From the NCBI RefSeq assembly GCF_905404315.1, contig NC_066293.1, positions 3,487,001 to 3,551,000 of the forward strand: a stretch of DNA of 64,000 nt. The letters are read 5' to 3'. This document shows positions 41,691 through 52,025 of the stretch, one piece after another. Position 1 is the stretch's first letter. Each line of letters opens with the position of its first letter. The notes beneath the pieces are model-generated. The model was not told the DNA's origin, did not search any database, and was given only the letters and a program-made list of their open reading frames with translations. This stretch comes from Leptidea sinapis. Lineage: Eukaryota; Arthropoda; Insecta; Lepidoptera; Pieridae. The position numbers and the translations under genes were made by a program.

Positions 41691-42702
41691 TCGTCATCGT
41701 CCACTAAAGGCCACCAGTTCTTCATCCAAAGTAAGGTTTTCATACGGGATGTAAGCATCTTGACAATTCTTTACAAATTGTTCGAATGTACATCTGATTG
41801 GTGCTAATCGATACGTTTTTATTCTCTCGTTTCGCGTAGCAGAACTATCAAATCTTAAATAGTTCAATAAGAAAGTAAATCGGCTTCTACACATTGTGTC
41901 TAAATACATCCATCCCTGTGCCATCGGTGGCCCATAAGTCGATCGTGTTTTTTACGACCAGAACGTGCTAAACCAGACAAAACGAGTAAACCAAATAGTG
42001 GTTTCATTTCTTCCTGTGTCGTTTCCGATTTTTGAGGATCGTTGGTAGACTGCAAACGGATTTTTTATTGGTGCAATTTACGATATCAGCAATCATGTCA
42101 TCAGTAATAAATAATAAAAAGCACTGAATAGGTGAATTTTTGTCCCTTGCAACTGATTTTATGCCAGGTAGATCACGAATAATATTTTCAGCTCAGGTAC
42201 GAATCGCCAGTCGGTATGGATTCTTTTGGCAATTTGTAACCCCATCTTTACCTTTGTAGTATCCCAAATTTGTTTGTAACTCTGAGAGAGGTATTTCATC
42301 ATTGTCTGAATCAAAAGATGGTATGTCAGTGGTATCCACTTCACTATCTGTATTGCTTTGATTACTGATCTGCATCATCATCCGACTCTTCTTCTTCATT
42401 CATATATTCTAAGTCAAAATCATCGTTTTCTTCGGTCAATACTCGTAATATTTCGTCTTCCGATAGATGAGACATTTTTTATTAATATTATAACTTGCTA
42501 ACAATATCTTTTCACGTTAATCATCATAATGAAACACATAAATAAATAAAAAATAAAAGTAGTTACACATACCTTTTGAGCCACGTGCAATACAAGGTGG
42601 GGTGTGCGATACCCAAGCACACTTTACGCGTTTTTTGTTAAAATAAATATTCGAAATTTTCAACCGCTGGGGTATGTCACACCCCAGCTTGTACACGGAG
42701 GG
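41691..42702 (-). mobile_element. PB1 5' half, unit 2
   Basis: Ends at the PB1 terminus next to TTAA 42703-42706. It differs from the unit 1 and 3 copies by a 3-bp insertion (SEVDTTDIPSF) and by keeping LQIAKRIHTDW as in unit 0. Confidence 0.85.
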
Positions 42703-43054
42703 TTAAGCGACACTCTAGCGTGCCCTGTGATTTGCCCAATAAGAATATTGCTCCCGCCGGTGTCGTCTCGGCAATATGGCGTTACGGCGTACGTTAATTC
42801 GTTAGCGTCCGCAAACACGTCATGTAGCTGTGATGGCGCTTGGTTGCAGCCCTCACAACATAGTGGTATTGCGTCACTACGTAGTGTCTTTAGGTACAAT
42901 ATCCAATCTTACCATTGTTTCTAGATCTAAGATGCGTCTGTCTTGAACCACCCAACCCAATGCAACGGCTGTCTCTTTCGCACCTTCGTAGCTAAAAGGT
43001 AAGGTAGCTAGAAGAAGGATGCCTTGATCTATTAGAATCTGTAGCTACATTTTC
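42703..43054 (-). pseudogene. BEL/Pao RNase H relic, unit 3
   Basis: Uninterrupted (H2 site empty at 42795-42797). The minus strand shows VFADANELTYAVTPYCRDDT and related residues. It ends in ACATTTTC (43047-43054). Confidence 0.72.
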
Positions 43055-43858
43055 AAAAAAAAAAATCAAATTCTAAATTTCTATATTTGGTATTAAAATA
43101 TATATACAAAATTACTTAAATCTACTTATTAAAGCAATTTACAATTAAGCCTTATATATGTAGGTATCAGAAAACTTATTTCTACAACCCTATCTACGTA
43201 TTGAGGGATAAAACTTTATTATGCTTAAAAAACTAATACATGAGGTTTGTGGGGGGGAGGGAATCCAGGAAACTGGGAAAACCTGGCTATTTGCTATTGA
43301 ATAACGTAATATTATCGTAACCTATCACTTAACCTAACTTAAGACTAATGACTAGAACTTAAAAAACTAAATTAAAAACTAAGGTGAATAAATACATAGA
43401 TATGTATACATACTTATATAATATATAAATATAAGACGGGTGTGGGGGGGGGGGGGGATCTTGGGAAAGGGAAGGAAGGAGAGGGAATAGGAGGCCAGTT
43501 TTCGCCGTTATTTAATTCTTATAACTAAACCAATTTACAATATATTGGTTTTACATTTATTCAGACCTAGCTAGAACTCTGTGTGCCTCGGCCTTTTCAG
43601 CGTCCGACCGGGCGGGGCCCGAGGGGGTGCTGAAGCAGGGTAGAGGGGTGTGTACGTTTTTAAGGCGTCTTGCGAACTGCCAGAGGGAATTGTCGCGGGT
43701 GTCAAGCGATTCGAGCTTTTTGTTCCATTCGTTGGAAGTGAGAGATTTTATTTTAAAATATATTTGGTTTTGAAGTGAATTAATAATCGTGTTAAACCGA
43801 CGCGTATGAAGTCTCTGTGCGTGATGTCGGTATTGGTTTTTTAGTTTGATAAGTCTTG

Positions 43859-44788
43859 TTATGTCGTGTGGAAGTTTGTTTGTTTGTTTCGGTGTGAACG
43901 TCGGGATGTTACGTTACGGGCTTTGATTATAGCGTCAGTCAGTGTTTGTATGGCGTTGTCCACTAATTCGGGTCGGTGTAATTTTAAGGAGCCGGGGGAG
44001 GGGAGGGCTTCGTTAATATGTTTTTTATAAGTGTCCCATTTAGCATTACCGTATTTAAAGATAGGTCGCGAGATGCGCGGGATGAGGCTATTAATTTCGA
44101 AAATAATGGGCCAATGGTCCGAGATAACGTCATAAGTCAGTGGGTCTGTAACGTTTGTGATATTTTTGGCAAGGGTGAGTTGTAATTGAGCGGCAGAGTG
44201 CCTAGGGTTGGAGGGGAGGTGGGTCGCTTTGTCCGGAATTAAAATATTATATTCGTGACCTGCAAAGTGATTAAAAAGACGCGATCCATTGGAATTTGCT
44301 CGATTGCAATCCCAGTGTCTATGGCGGGCGTGAAAATCTCCGGAACAGATGACGGTGTTGCCGAGAGAGAGAGCTTTTGCAATGGCTGTCGTGATTCTAC
44401 TGTCTTGCTTAGGGCAATAAAAGTTAACTATTGTGATGGGTGTCTGTCCGCGGTGAGACTCTAATCTAATTGCAATTATATCGCATATATCATGCTCCAC
44501 CGGTGGAAGTGAATGATGCGATATATTTGACTTGGCAAAAATTGCGACGCCACCTCGGGCGCGGTTGTCTGTCTGTCCGTCACGTCTGTAGCAGGTGTAA
44601 CCGGGAATTGAAAAACGTCGTGCGGGAACGAGGTGTGTTTCTTGTATGAGTGTAATGTCGATGTTGTGTGTACCTAGGAAATGTATGAGTTCTCTTTTCC
44701 TACTCACAATACCGTTTATGTTAAGCGACGCTACTGGTAGAGGACGAGCAGTGCCAGTCGGGGGAGAGGTCGCCGTCTCTTCATCCAT
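43859..44788 (-). pseudogene. LINE-A ORF2 copy 3: endonuclease only
   Basis: 309 residues, covering the APE endonuclease (SLNINGI, QETHL, SGDFHARH, ISDHWPI). The frame then shifts into an unrelated tail (NVTSRRSHRNKQ). The RT domain is absent because of the large deletion. Confidence 0.88.
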
Positions 44789-46091
44789 GGATGCTCAGGA
44801 ACTCAAATACTGTGATGATTTGCTCCTCGTAGCTCATGCTGCGGCGGAGCAGAGGCTTCAGCTGACCTGCGATTTTAATGAATTTTATAATTTCATGGGT
44901 TGACATTTCCTCAGAGTCTGGCTCTTCGGTTATTTTAAAGGGGGCTGAGTCTGTCTCGACTCTTTTAAAGCCACCTGGCATAGGGCCAGTGGGCCTAAGG
45001 CCTGGGAAGATTTGTCTTCCGGACTGGGTGCCCGTGAGGGGCGGCGGTCCGGCAGTGGACCGCGTTGTGGGTGGCTGAAGGTCTGACGCTGACGGGGCGT
45101 TCCCTGTCATTACTGAGTTCCACCCGCGGCCGTTCGCCATGTTCGATTTGAACAGGCGGGGCTGGGGTGGTGCGCTTTGGCGGGTCTGGAAGCGCTCCTG
45201 GCGCTCCTTGACGGCCGCAAGGTAGATGCGGCGTTGGGGGCACTGGCGGTACGAAGCCGCGTGCTCTCCGCCGCAGTTGCAGCACCGGACTGGAGCCTCC
45301 TCCTTCCGGTCGCACTCCGCTGTGAGGTGGGCTCCCGTGCACTTGACGCAGCGGGCGGCCCGGGTGTAGTTCCGTTCTGCATGTCCGAATGTCTGGCACC
45401 TGGAACACATGGTGCCGTATTTATTATTGGGTTTATATTTATAGATTCGCACCGATTGGTGAAAAATATATTTAATTTTCCTGAAGGCATCGATATCAGT
45501 GCTCTTCGGGAGCGTCACTTGGTACCTTGTTACCAGTGCATCGCCCTTGAAGGCGACAACTCTCGTGGGTTTGAACCCCAGTTCCAGGAGTGCACTACCT
45601 AGCTCCTCTGCGGAGCTGTAGTACAGACCTTGGACGACAGAGATGTGAGCTCTGTCGTCCTTGTCAGTGTATGTGTGGAACTGCAAACGTTCCACACCTT
45701 TGAGCGCTGCAAGGGCCGATTCTTTATCGGCCTTAGTCTTGCAGGACAGCTGTGCCATATGTGGCTGGATATTGAAATTAAAATTTTTAATGCCCGCGGC
45801 GAGAAGCGCCGCTCGGCACCTTTCAAAATCAAAGTTCTCCTTGGAGATAATAATTGGAGTCGGCCTCGCCTGTGAGGGCTTGGCCGTTACCTTGGCTCCC
45901 GGTGTCTCCTGTACCGGGAGCGGCTTAAATACGTTGGCCGTCGCCAACGGCTTGGGGCGTCCGTTGTCCGGGCGCGGTTTGGCCGCACGCCGCCGCGTCA
46001 CAGCGATCCAGTCCGGCAGGCCGCCGTGCAGCCGCTGGCCGGACTCCTGCTCCGGCGGCGAGGCCGCACACACACACGAGGAGTACAACAC
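44781..46091 (-). CDS. LINE-A ORF1 (gag) copy 3, open
   Basis: A 436-residue open gag, running through the C-terminus that copies 1 and 2 lose (GPMPGGFKRVETDSAPFKIT ... FEFLSIHG). PRE_C2HC-type region, then zinc knuckles with the Tyr-for-Cys change in the first (HAERNYTR). The N-terminus is the shortened MLYSSCVCAAS form. The stop overlaps the ORF2 ATG (ATGGATGA). Confidence 0.9.
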   Translation of the reverse strand: MLYSSCVCAASPPEQESGQRLHGGLPDWIAVTRRRAAKPRPDNGRPKPLATANVFKPLPVQETPGAKVTAKPSQARPTPIIISKENFDFERCRAALLAAGIKNFNFNIQPHMAQLSCKTKADKESALAALKGVERLQFHTYTDKDDRAHISVVQGLYYSSAEELGSALLELGFKPTRVVAFKGDALVTRYQVTLPKSTDIDAFRKIKYIFHQSVRIYKYKPNNKYGTMCSRCQTFGHAERNYTRAARCVKCTGAHLTAECDRKEEAPVRCCNCGGEHAASYRQCPQRRIYLAAVKERQERFQTRQSAPPQPRLFKSNMANGRGWNSVMTGNAPSASDLQPPTTRSTAGPPPLTGTQSGRQIFPGLRPTGPMPGGFKRVETDSAPFKITEEPDSEEMSTHEIIKFIKIAGQLKPLLRRSMSYEEQIITVFEFLSIHG

Positions 46092-46201
46092 ACTAATTAA
46101 TCAACTGCTTCGAAACCGTTAAAAAGCGCGCCAAAGGGGCGCGTGTAATTAATAATACTCGGAATTGCGATAATAAGTTCCACAAAAACCAGCGCGCAAA
46201 C

Positions 46202-46824
46202 ACATTTTCCTATACGGCAATTTGTATTACATCCACTTAAGGAGTTTGCACTTTTCCTCGAAATCAGCCTTCGTTAATGTTTGCGGGGATAAGTGTTTAT
46301 TTTTTATAGTTTTTGCTTGTCCTTTAAAGGCTATTTTGGTCCGATCCTTTGAAATTGAACGAGACCCTGTTAGACTTCATTGTCGCGATTTTCATATTGG
46401 CGATGGCCTCAATAGAGCCACTAGGCTCTATTGAGGCTTATTATTCGGCTATTGCAGGGACTTACAAATTCACGGTGGAACCATTATTGAGCAAAGCGCA
46501 CGCGTGACCGGTACTATCTTCCAAGAGGACTGTGACCCATTCTTGACACAGTTGAGATTCATTTGTATCAATCGTGATGAGTGCCAACCTGTTCGGCTTG
46601 GATTCGACGAATCTTCTCCTTCCGCTAATTTACTATTGAGTGTTATGCTTCCAATCAATCATGTCACCGGCATCGTTAACAACTCACTATAAGTGTCCCC
46701 TAATTATATGGACCAAATGAAACGGACAGGCTACCATAATGGGCTAACATTGAAGATGCCTTGTGGTGATCAATTAAAGAAACTAAAATTGTATGAAAAA
46801 AATGAGGGGAAGAGACCGGTAGTG
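46202..46824 (-). pseudogene. BEL gag-protease relic, unit 3, empty H1 site
   Basis: Continuous across the H1 target (ACTATAAGTG, TAA 46690-46692). The protease reads LLNNGST as in units 1 and 2. Fold-back palindrome at 46406-46437. Confidence 0.73.
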
Positions 46825-48222
46825 ATTTTCTGTAAAACATTTGTATGAAACTTAAATAACATTACATTTAAATAAGATTTTAGACTTAAAATTAAATAAA
46901 TCTAATCCTGATTGGTTAACAATAATAAAATTAAGATTAACCTATTTGTCTCGAAAATCTGTACCCTCGATCCTACTCGGCGTGGCCTCGGAAATTCTTT
47001 GACTTAACGTCACTGACGTGAGTTAGCGCGGACTGATGATCATCCTGCGCACAATAGCGTTGGTGCGATTCCTTTGCGAATCAGAGATCGAAACGAATCG
47101 ATCTTCTCCTAATCCGGCCGGTAAAGCACGTCGCTGATTTCGGTTGTCTATCCACTCTTGTGGAATCACCCATTGTTGTCCAGGGACATTTTCAACGCAA
47201 CACCAGTTGGCGTTGGTTCCGTTGACTGCCTCTTTGTACAATTGGTATCCCATGAGATAGGATACACCGAATGTTGACACTGAATTTGCGTTCGCTGATT
47301 TCGGCCTCACAATGTGGCTTGTCCAGCGCGCGTTCACGTCAACATTCTCATCAGTTGGTACTGATCTGATGAGCTGAACGCCGTCACCGTCGCCTGTTAA
47401 CGCGTCAATCTTAACTTTTTCGTTGCGGAATGTGGGACATCCCATATAATAGTCGTTGACTTTTTGTAGCAGGTGTACGTTTAGACGGGTTCCCCCTACG
47501 GTTTCGTCAAATTGAGCAGCTGTGATTCCTACTGACTGCAGTAGAATTCGCACCTCCGCTTTTCTGACACCGATGGGTCCGAGGTATCCACATTGATCTG
47601 GTGGGCCTCGTTCTTGGTGGCAGCACCCAGATGTTTGGTACAGGCTGTACCGCATCGGACGCTTCCGCCATCAAGATATCTCCACAGACGCCTAGTGAAG
47701 GCATCTCTTCGTAGAGATTATGTGTTGCGGCTGGTGGTCAATGGCTGGTGAATGATAACCACCCCCTCCTTGCACTAATGTCACTGGGAGAGTATGGCTG
47801 GCGAGGTAGACGGTTTTACCCGTCGGGTCCTTCACGCTGCCGATCCCCTTTAGAAACAGGTAGATGGGCTGGGGCACGTTATAGTCGTGTGCCATTATCG
47901 CTTATTATTATATTATGCAAAATTCCAATTCATGGAACGTCAAATTTGTGTTGCCACGTTTGACTTTGTTATCCAATAAACGTGCCCAAAGTAATGCCGT
48001 AGAATAATACATAAGCATTCCCTTATTCATTTGTTTATCGAGGTTCTGATCATCCCCTCCTATGGAGGAGTAGACCTCGTCAACGATCTCAGGTAACCTC
48101 GCATATGACGGGGTTATTTCCTGGTTGACGTTTATTTCGCGGACGGCCACGTCAATGCCAAATATTGAATCAGCCCACAGGGGGTGATTCTTCTGTGGCG
48201 TTGAGTTTGTAGCTTTGTCCAA
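46825..48222 (-). pseudogene. Viral nucleoprotein-like gene, unit 3
   Basis: It keeps segments lost in units 1 and 2. A 210-residue frame (47023-47655) spans the C-terminal half and includes IPQEWIDNRNQRRALPAGLG, with an N-terminal frame slip near 47590. Upstream frames are at 47692-47895 and 47908-48222, both in the same phase, separated only by the tandem stops. Better preserved than units 1 and 2, but still not translatable as one protein. Confidence 0.45.
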
Positions 48223-49890
48223 CGAATATCATAGATTTCATTAGGATTTATATTATATTTCAATGAATGCAAATTGAGAGTTTAACTGACACATTACCTC
48301 TATATTTTTCCATTCGCCTATTATTCATAGGAACAAACGTAAACTTTTTACTTTTATTACATTTATTGAACTCAATATTAAAAGAGGCTAACTGGCCAAA
48401 GTGGTCTGAACTCAGTTTGTTTATTATTGCCTGAGAAATGGGTTTATAATTCGAGAATATGTTATCAATACAGCTTTTTGAGGTGCCGGTTACTCTAGTG
48501 GGCTCTACGAAAATATTGGTTAAATCATATGATCTGAATCTAATGCTGGTGGTGGATTTTTCTAATAAATTAATATTAAAATCACCACATATCATGATAA
48601 ACTTCTTCGACTTACATAATTTTAGTAGAACCTCCTCCAATACACTTTCAAATAATTCATATACTGCATCTGGGGGTCTGTATATACTGACAACAATGGC
48701 GTGATCAAGCTCTGCACAGGCTATTTCAATGGTACGTTCAACAGAGAGGCCTACAATATCTTCACGTTCTTTGAATTTAAATAATTTACTTACAAGTATA
48801 AGAGAACCGCCACGTGTAGCCTTTTCTCTGCAAAACGCACTTGCCACCTGATTACCACTGAAGTTAAAGATGAGCTCATATTTTCTGAGCCAGTGCTCTG
48901 TTAAACATAAAATATGTATATCTTTATGATCCATAAATAACTCCAGTTCAAGTTCTTTACCAAATAATCCTTGCATGTTTTGGTGCATCAGGTTTGCAAT
49001 TTTACAATTATTACTTATTCTAGTACATGATAAATTACTTGTTTTTACACTGCTAGAGGAGTATAGAGCCCTATTGTCTTATTGTTTAATTTTTTGGAAA
49101 ATATTCCCAATCTTTACTTAAATTAGTACACTGCTCAATAGAAGCAGTGGTTATTAAATTAATACTCTGCTCAATAAAATCAGTGGTTATTAAATTATTA
49201 CTCCGGTCAATAGAAGCGGAGTCCAAAAAGTTATCACACTGCTCAATAGAAGCAGTGCTTATCAACTTACAACTAACCTGCTCAAAAGAAGCAGGTGACG
49301 GGATTGCCAAATAGTTGGCTGTGTTATAAAATAAATAATATAATAGCGATTTTGCTATCTGTCTTTTATAATAATTAGATAGGTGTAACCTATCAGATGT
49401 CAATATATTACATTTTTTATAATTAATTATATTTTTTATGTCTATTATCTGTATTTTACTAGATAATTTATTATCATTACATGTCAAATAATTAGAATGA
49501 GACAGTAGGGTTAACATATTGTTCAAATTATATCTAATTTTGTTTTCCTGCGGCAAATCAGGCATGAAAGGAAATGTGAATAATACAAGATTTTCTATTT
49601 TTAAGGTATATAAGTCACTGTACAGTTTTTGTATTTTTTTTATATCTAAATTACCTCTTCTCCCAATCATTACAATAACAGAAGTATTAGAGCAGTGAGT
49701 ATCACTAATAATTCGTTTAATCGTAGCCGGGCCATTCCGCTTTTGGTTGGCTGAAGAGGCAGCGCGTGGTTTTCCGACTTTTTCAGGGTCGAAAAGCTCT
49801 GGTTTTCCTCGGTTGAGCTATCTTTTTGATCTCCTCAGGTGTATATAATTTCCTGTCTGGGTTCATGTTTTCAAATTAATCGTCCAAAAG
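48223..49890 (-). mobile_element. LINE-B 5' half, unit 3
   Basis: The endonuclease frame is at 48260-48988 (242 residues, with a short deletion at IRFRSYDLTN) and the ORF1 remainder at 49086-49670. The ORF1 N-terminus is frame-broken by a small deletion near 49815, and the ORF2 start is broken by a 6-bp-type insertion near 49062. Same junctions to neighbours as in the other units. The hairpin repeat is at 49128-49304. Confidence 0.75.
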
Positions 49891-50899
49891 TCGTCATCGT
49901 CCACTAAAGGCCACCAGTTCTTCATCCAAAGTAAGGTTTTCATACGGGATGTAAGCATCTTGACAATTCTTTACAAATTGTTCGAATGTACATCTGATTG
50001 GTGCTAATCGATACGTTTTTATTCTCTCGTTTCGCGTAGCAGAACTATCAAATCTTAAATAGTTCAATAAGAAAGTAAATCGGCTTCTACACATTGTGTC
50101 TAAATACATCCATCCCTGTGCCATCGGTGGCCCATAAGTCGATCGTGTTTTTTACGACCAGAACGTGCTAAACCAGACAAAACGAGTAAACCAAATAGTG
50201 GTTTCATTTCTTCCTGTGTCGTTTCCGATTTTTGAGGATCGTTGGTAGACTGCAAACGGATTTTTTATTGGTGCAATTTACGATATCAGCAATCATGTCA
50301 TCAGTAATAAATAATAAAAAGCACTGAATAGGTGAATTTTTGTCCCTTGCAACTGATTTTATGCCAGGTAGATCACGAATAATATTTTCAGCTCAGGTAC
50401 GAATCGCCAGTCGGTATGGATTCCTTTGCCAATTTGTAACCCCATCTTTACCTTTGTAGTATCCCAAATTTGTTTGTAACTCTGAGAGAGGTATTTCATC
50501 ATTGTCTGAATCAAAAGATGGTATGTCAGCATCCACTTCACTATCTGTATTGCTTTGATTACTGATCTGCATCATCATCCGACTCTTCTTCTTCATTCAT
50601 ATATTCTAAGTCAAAATCATCGTTTTCTTCGGTCAATACTCGTAATATTTCGTCTTCCGATAGATGAGACATTTTTTATTAATATTATAACTTGCTAACA
50701 ATATCTTTTCACGTTAATCATCATAATGAAACACATAAATAAATAAAAAATAAAAGTAGTTACACATACCTTTTGAGCCACGTGCAATACAAGGTGGGGT
50801 GTGCGATACCCAAGCACACTTTACGCGTTTTTTGTTAAAATAAATATTCGAAATTTTCAACCGCTGGGGTATGTCACACCCCACCTTGTACACGGAGGG
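49891..50899 (-). mobile_element. PB1 5' half, unit 3
   Basis: Ends at the PB1 terminus next to TTAA 50900-50903. Carries the LQIGKGIHTDW variant of the unit 1 copy. Confidence 0.85.
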
Positions 50900-51251
50900 T
50901 TAAGCGACACTCTAGCGTGCCCTGTGATTTGCCCAGTAAGAATATTGCTCCCGCCGGTGTCGTCTCGGCAATATGGCGTTACGGCGTACGTTAATTCGTT
51001 AGCGTCCGCAAACACGTCATGTAGCTGTGATGGCGCTTGGTTGCAGCCCTCACAACATAGTGGTATTGCGTCAATACGTAGTGTCTTTAGGTACAATATC
51101 CAATCTTACCATTGTTTCTAGATCTAAGATGCGTCTGTCTTGAACCACCCAACCCAATGCAACGGCTGTCTCTTTCGCACCTTCGTAGCTAAAAGGTAAG
51201 GTAGCTAGAAGAAGGATGCCTTGATCTATTAGAATCTGTGGCTACATTTTC
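50900..51251 (-). pseudogene. BEL/Pao RNase H relic, unit 4
   Basis: H2 site empty (TAA 50992-50994). It carries GCGTCAATACG, as before LINE-A copy 2. Ends in ACATTTTC (51244-51251). Confidence 0.72.
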
Positions 51252-52025
51252 AAAAAAAAAAAAATCAAATTCAAAATTTCTATATTTGGTATTAAAATAT
51301 ATATACAAAATTACTTAAATCTACTTATTAAAGCAATTTACAATTAAGCCTTATATATGTAGGTATCAGAAAACTTATTTCTACAACCCTATCTACGTAT
51401 TGAGGGATAAAACTTTATTATGCTTAAAAAACTAATACATGAGGTTTGTGGGGGGGAGGGAATCCAGGAAACTGGGAAAACCTGGCTATTTGCTATTGAA
51501 TAACGTAATATTATCGTAACCTATCACTTAACCTAACTTAAGACTAATGACTAGAACTTAAAAAACTAAATTAAAAACTAAGGTGAATAAATACATAGAT
51601 ATGTATACATACTTATATAATATATAAATATAAGACGGGTGTGGGGAGGGGGGGGGGGATCTTGGGAAAGGGAAGGAAGGAGAGGGAATAGGAGGCCAGT
51701 TTTCGCCGTTATTTAATTCTTATAACTAAACCAATTTACAATATATTGGTTTTACATTTATTCAGACCTAGCTAGAACTCTGTGTGCGTGAGTGTGTGTG
51801 TGTGTGTATACGCTAGTGTTCTGTGAGCTCTAACCAGTTGTGATGTGGTAATGCATGTTTGTAACGTTTTATGCTGAGGCAGTACTCTGTGAGTGACTTA
51901 CGACTACAAGTCGACCGGAGGGCGGGGTTTATTCCGTCCTTCAGTCGGCGTAGCCCTCTGTAGAAGCTATGAGATATCTCTTGTATGTGTTGTTCTAATG
52001 TTGGGATGTTTTTCTTTACATGAAG

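Larger units (their letters stand above)
43055..46201 (-). mobile_element. LINE-A copy 3, RT deleted (3147 bp)
   Basis: Flanked by ACATTTTC (43047-43054 and 46202-46209). The 3' UTR is fused at about 43584 directly to the middle of ORF2 (CTGTGTGC/CTCGGCC, about 2 bp of shared sequence), so all RT motifs are gone. The sense-strand end has 11 T. A 2-bp loss near 43909 breaks the frame after the endonuclease. Confidence 0.9.
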
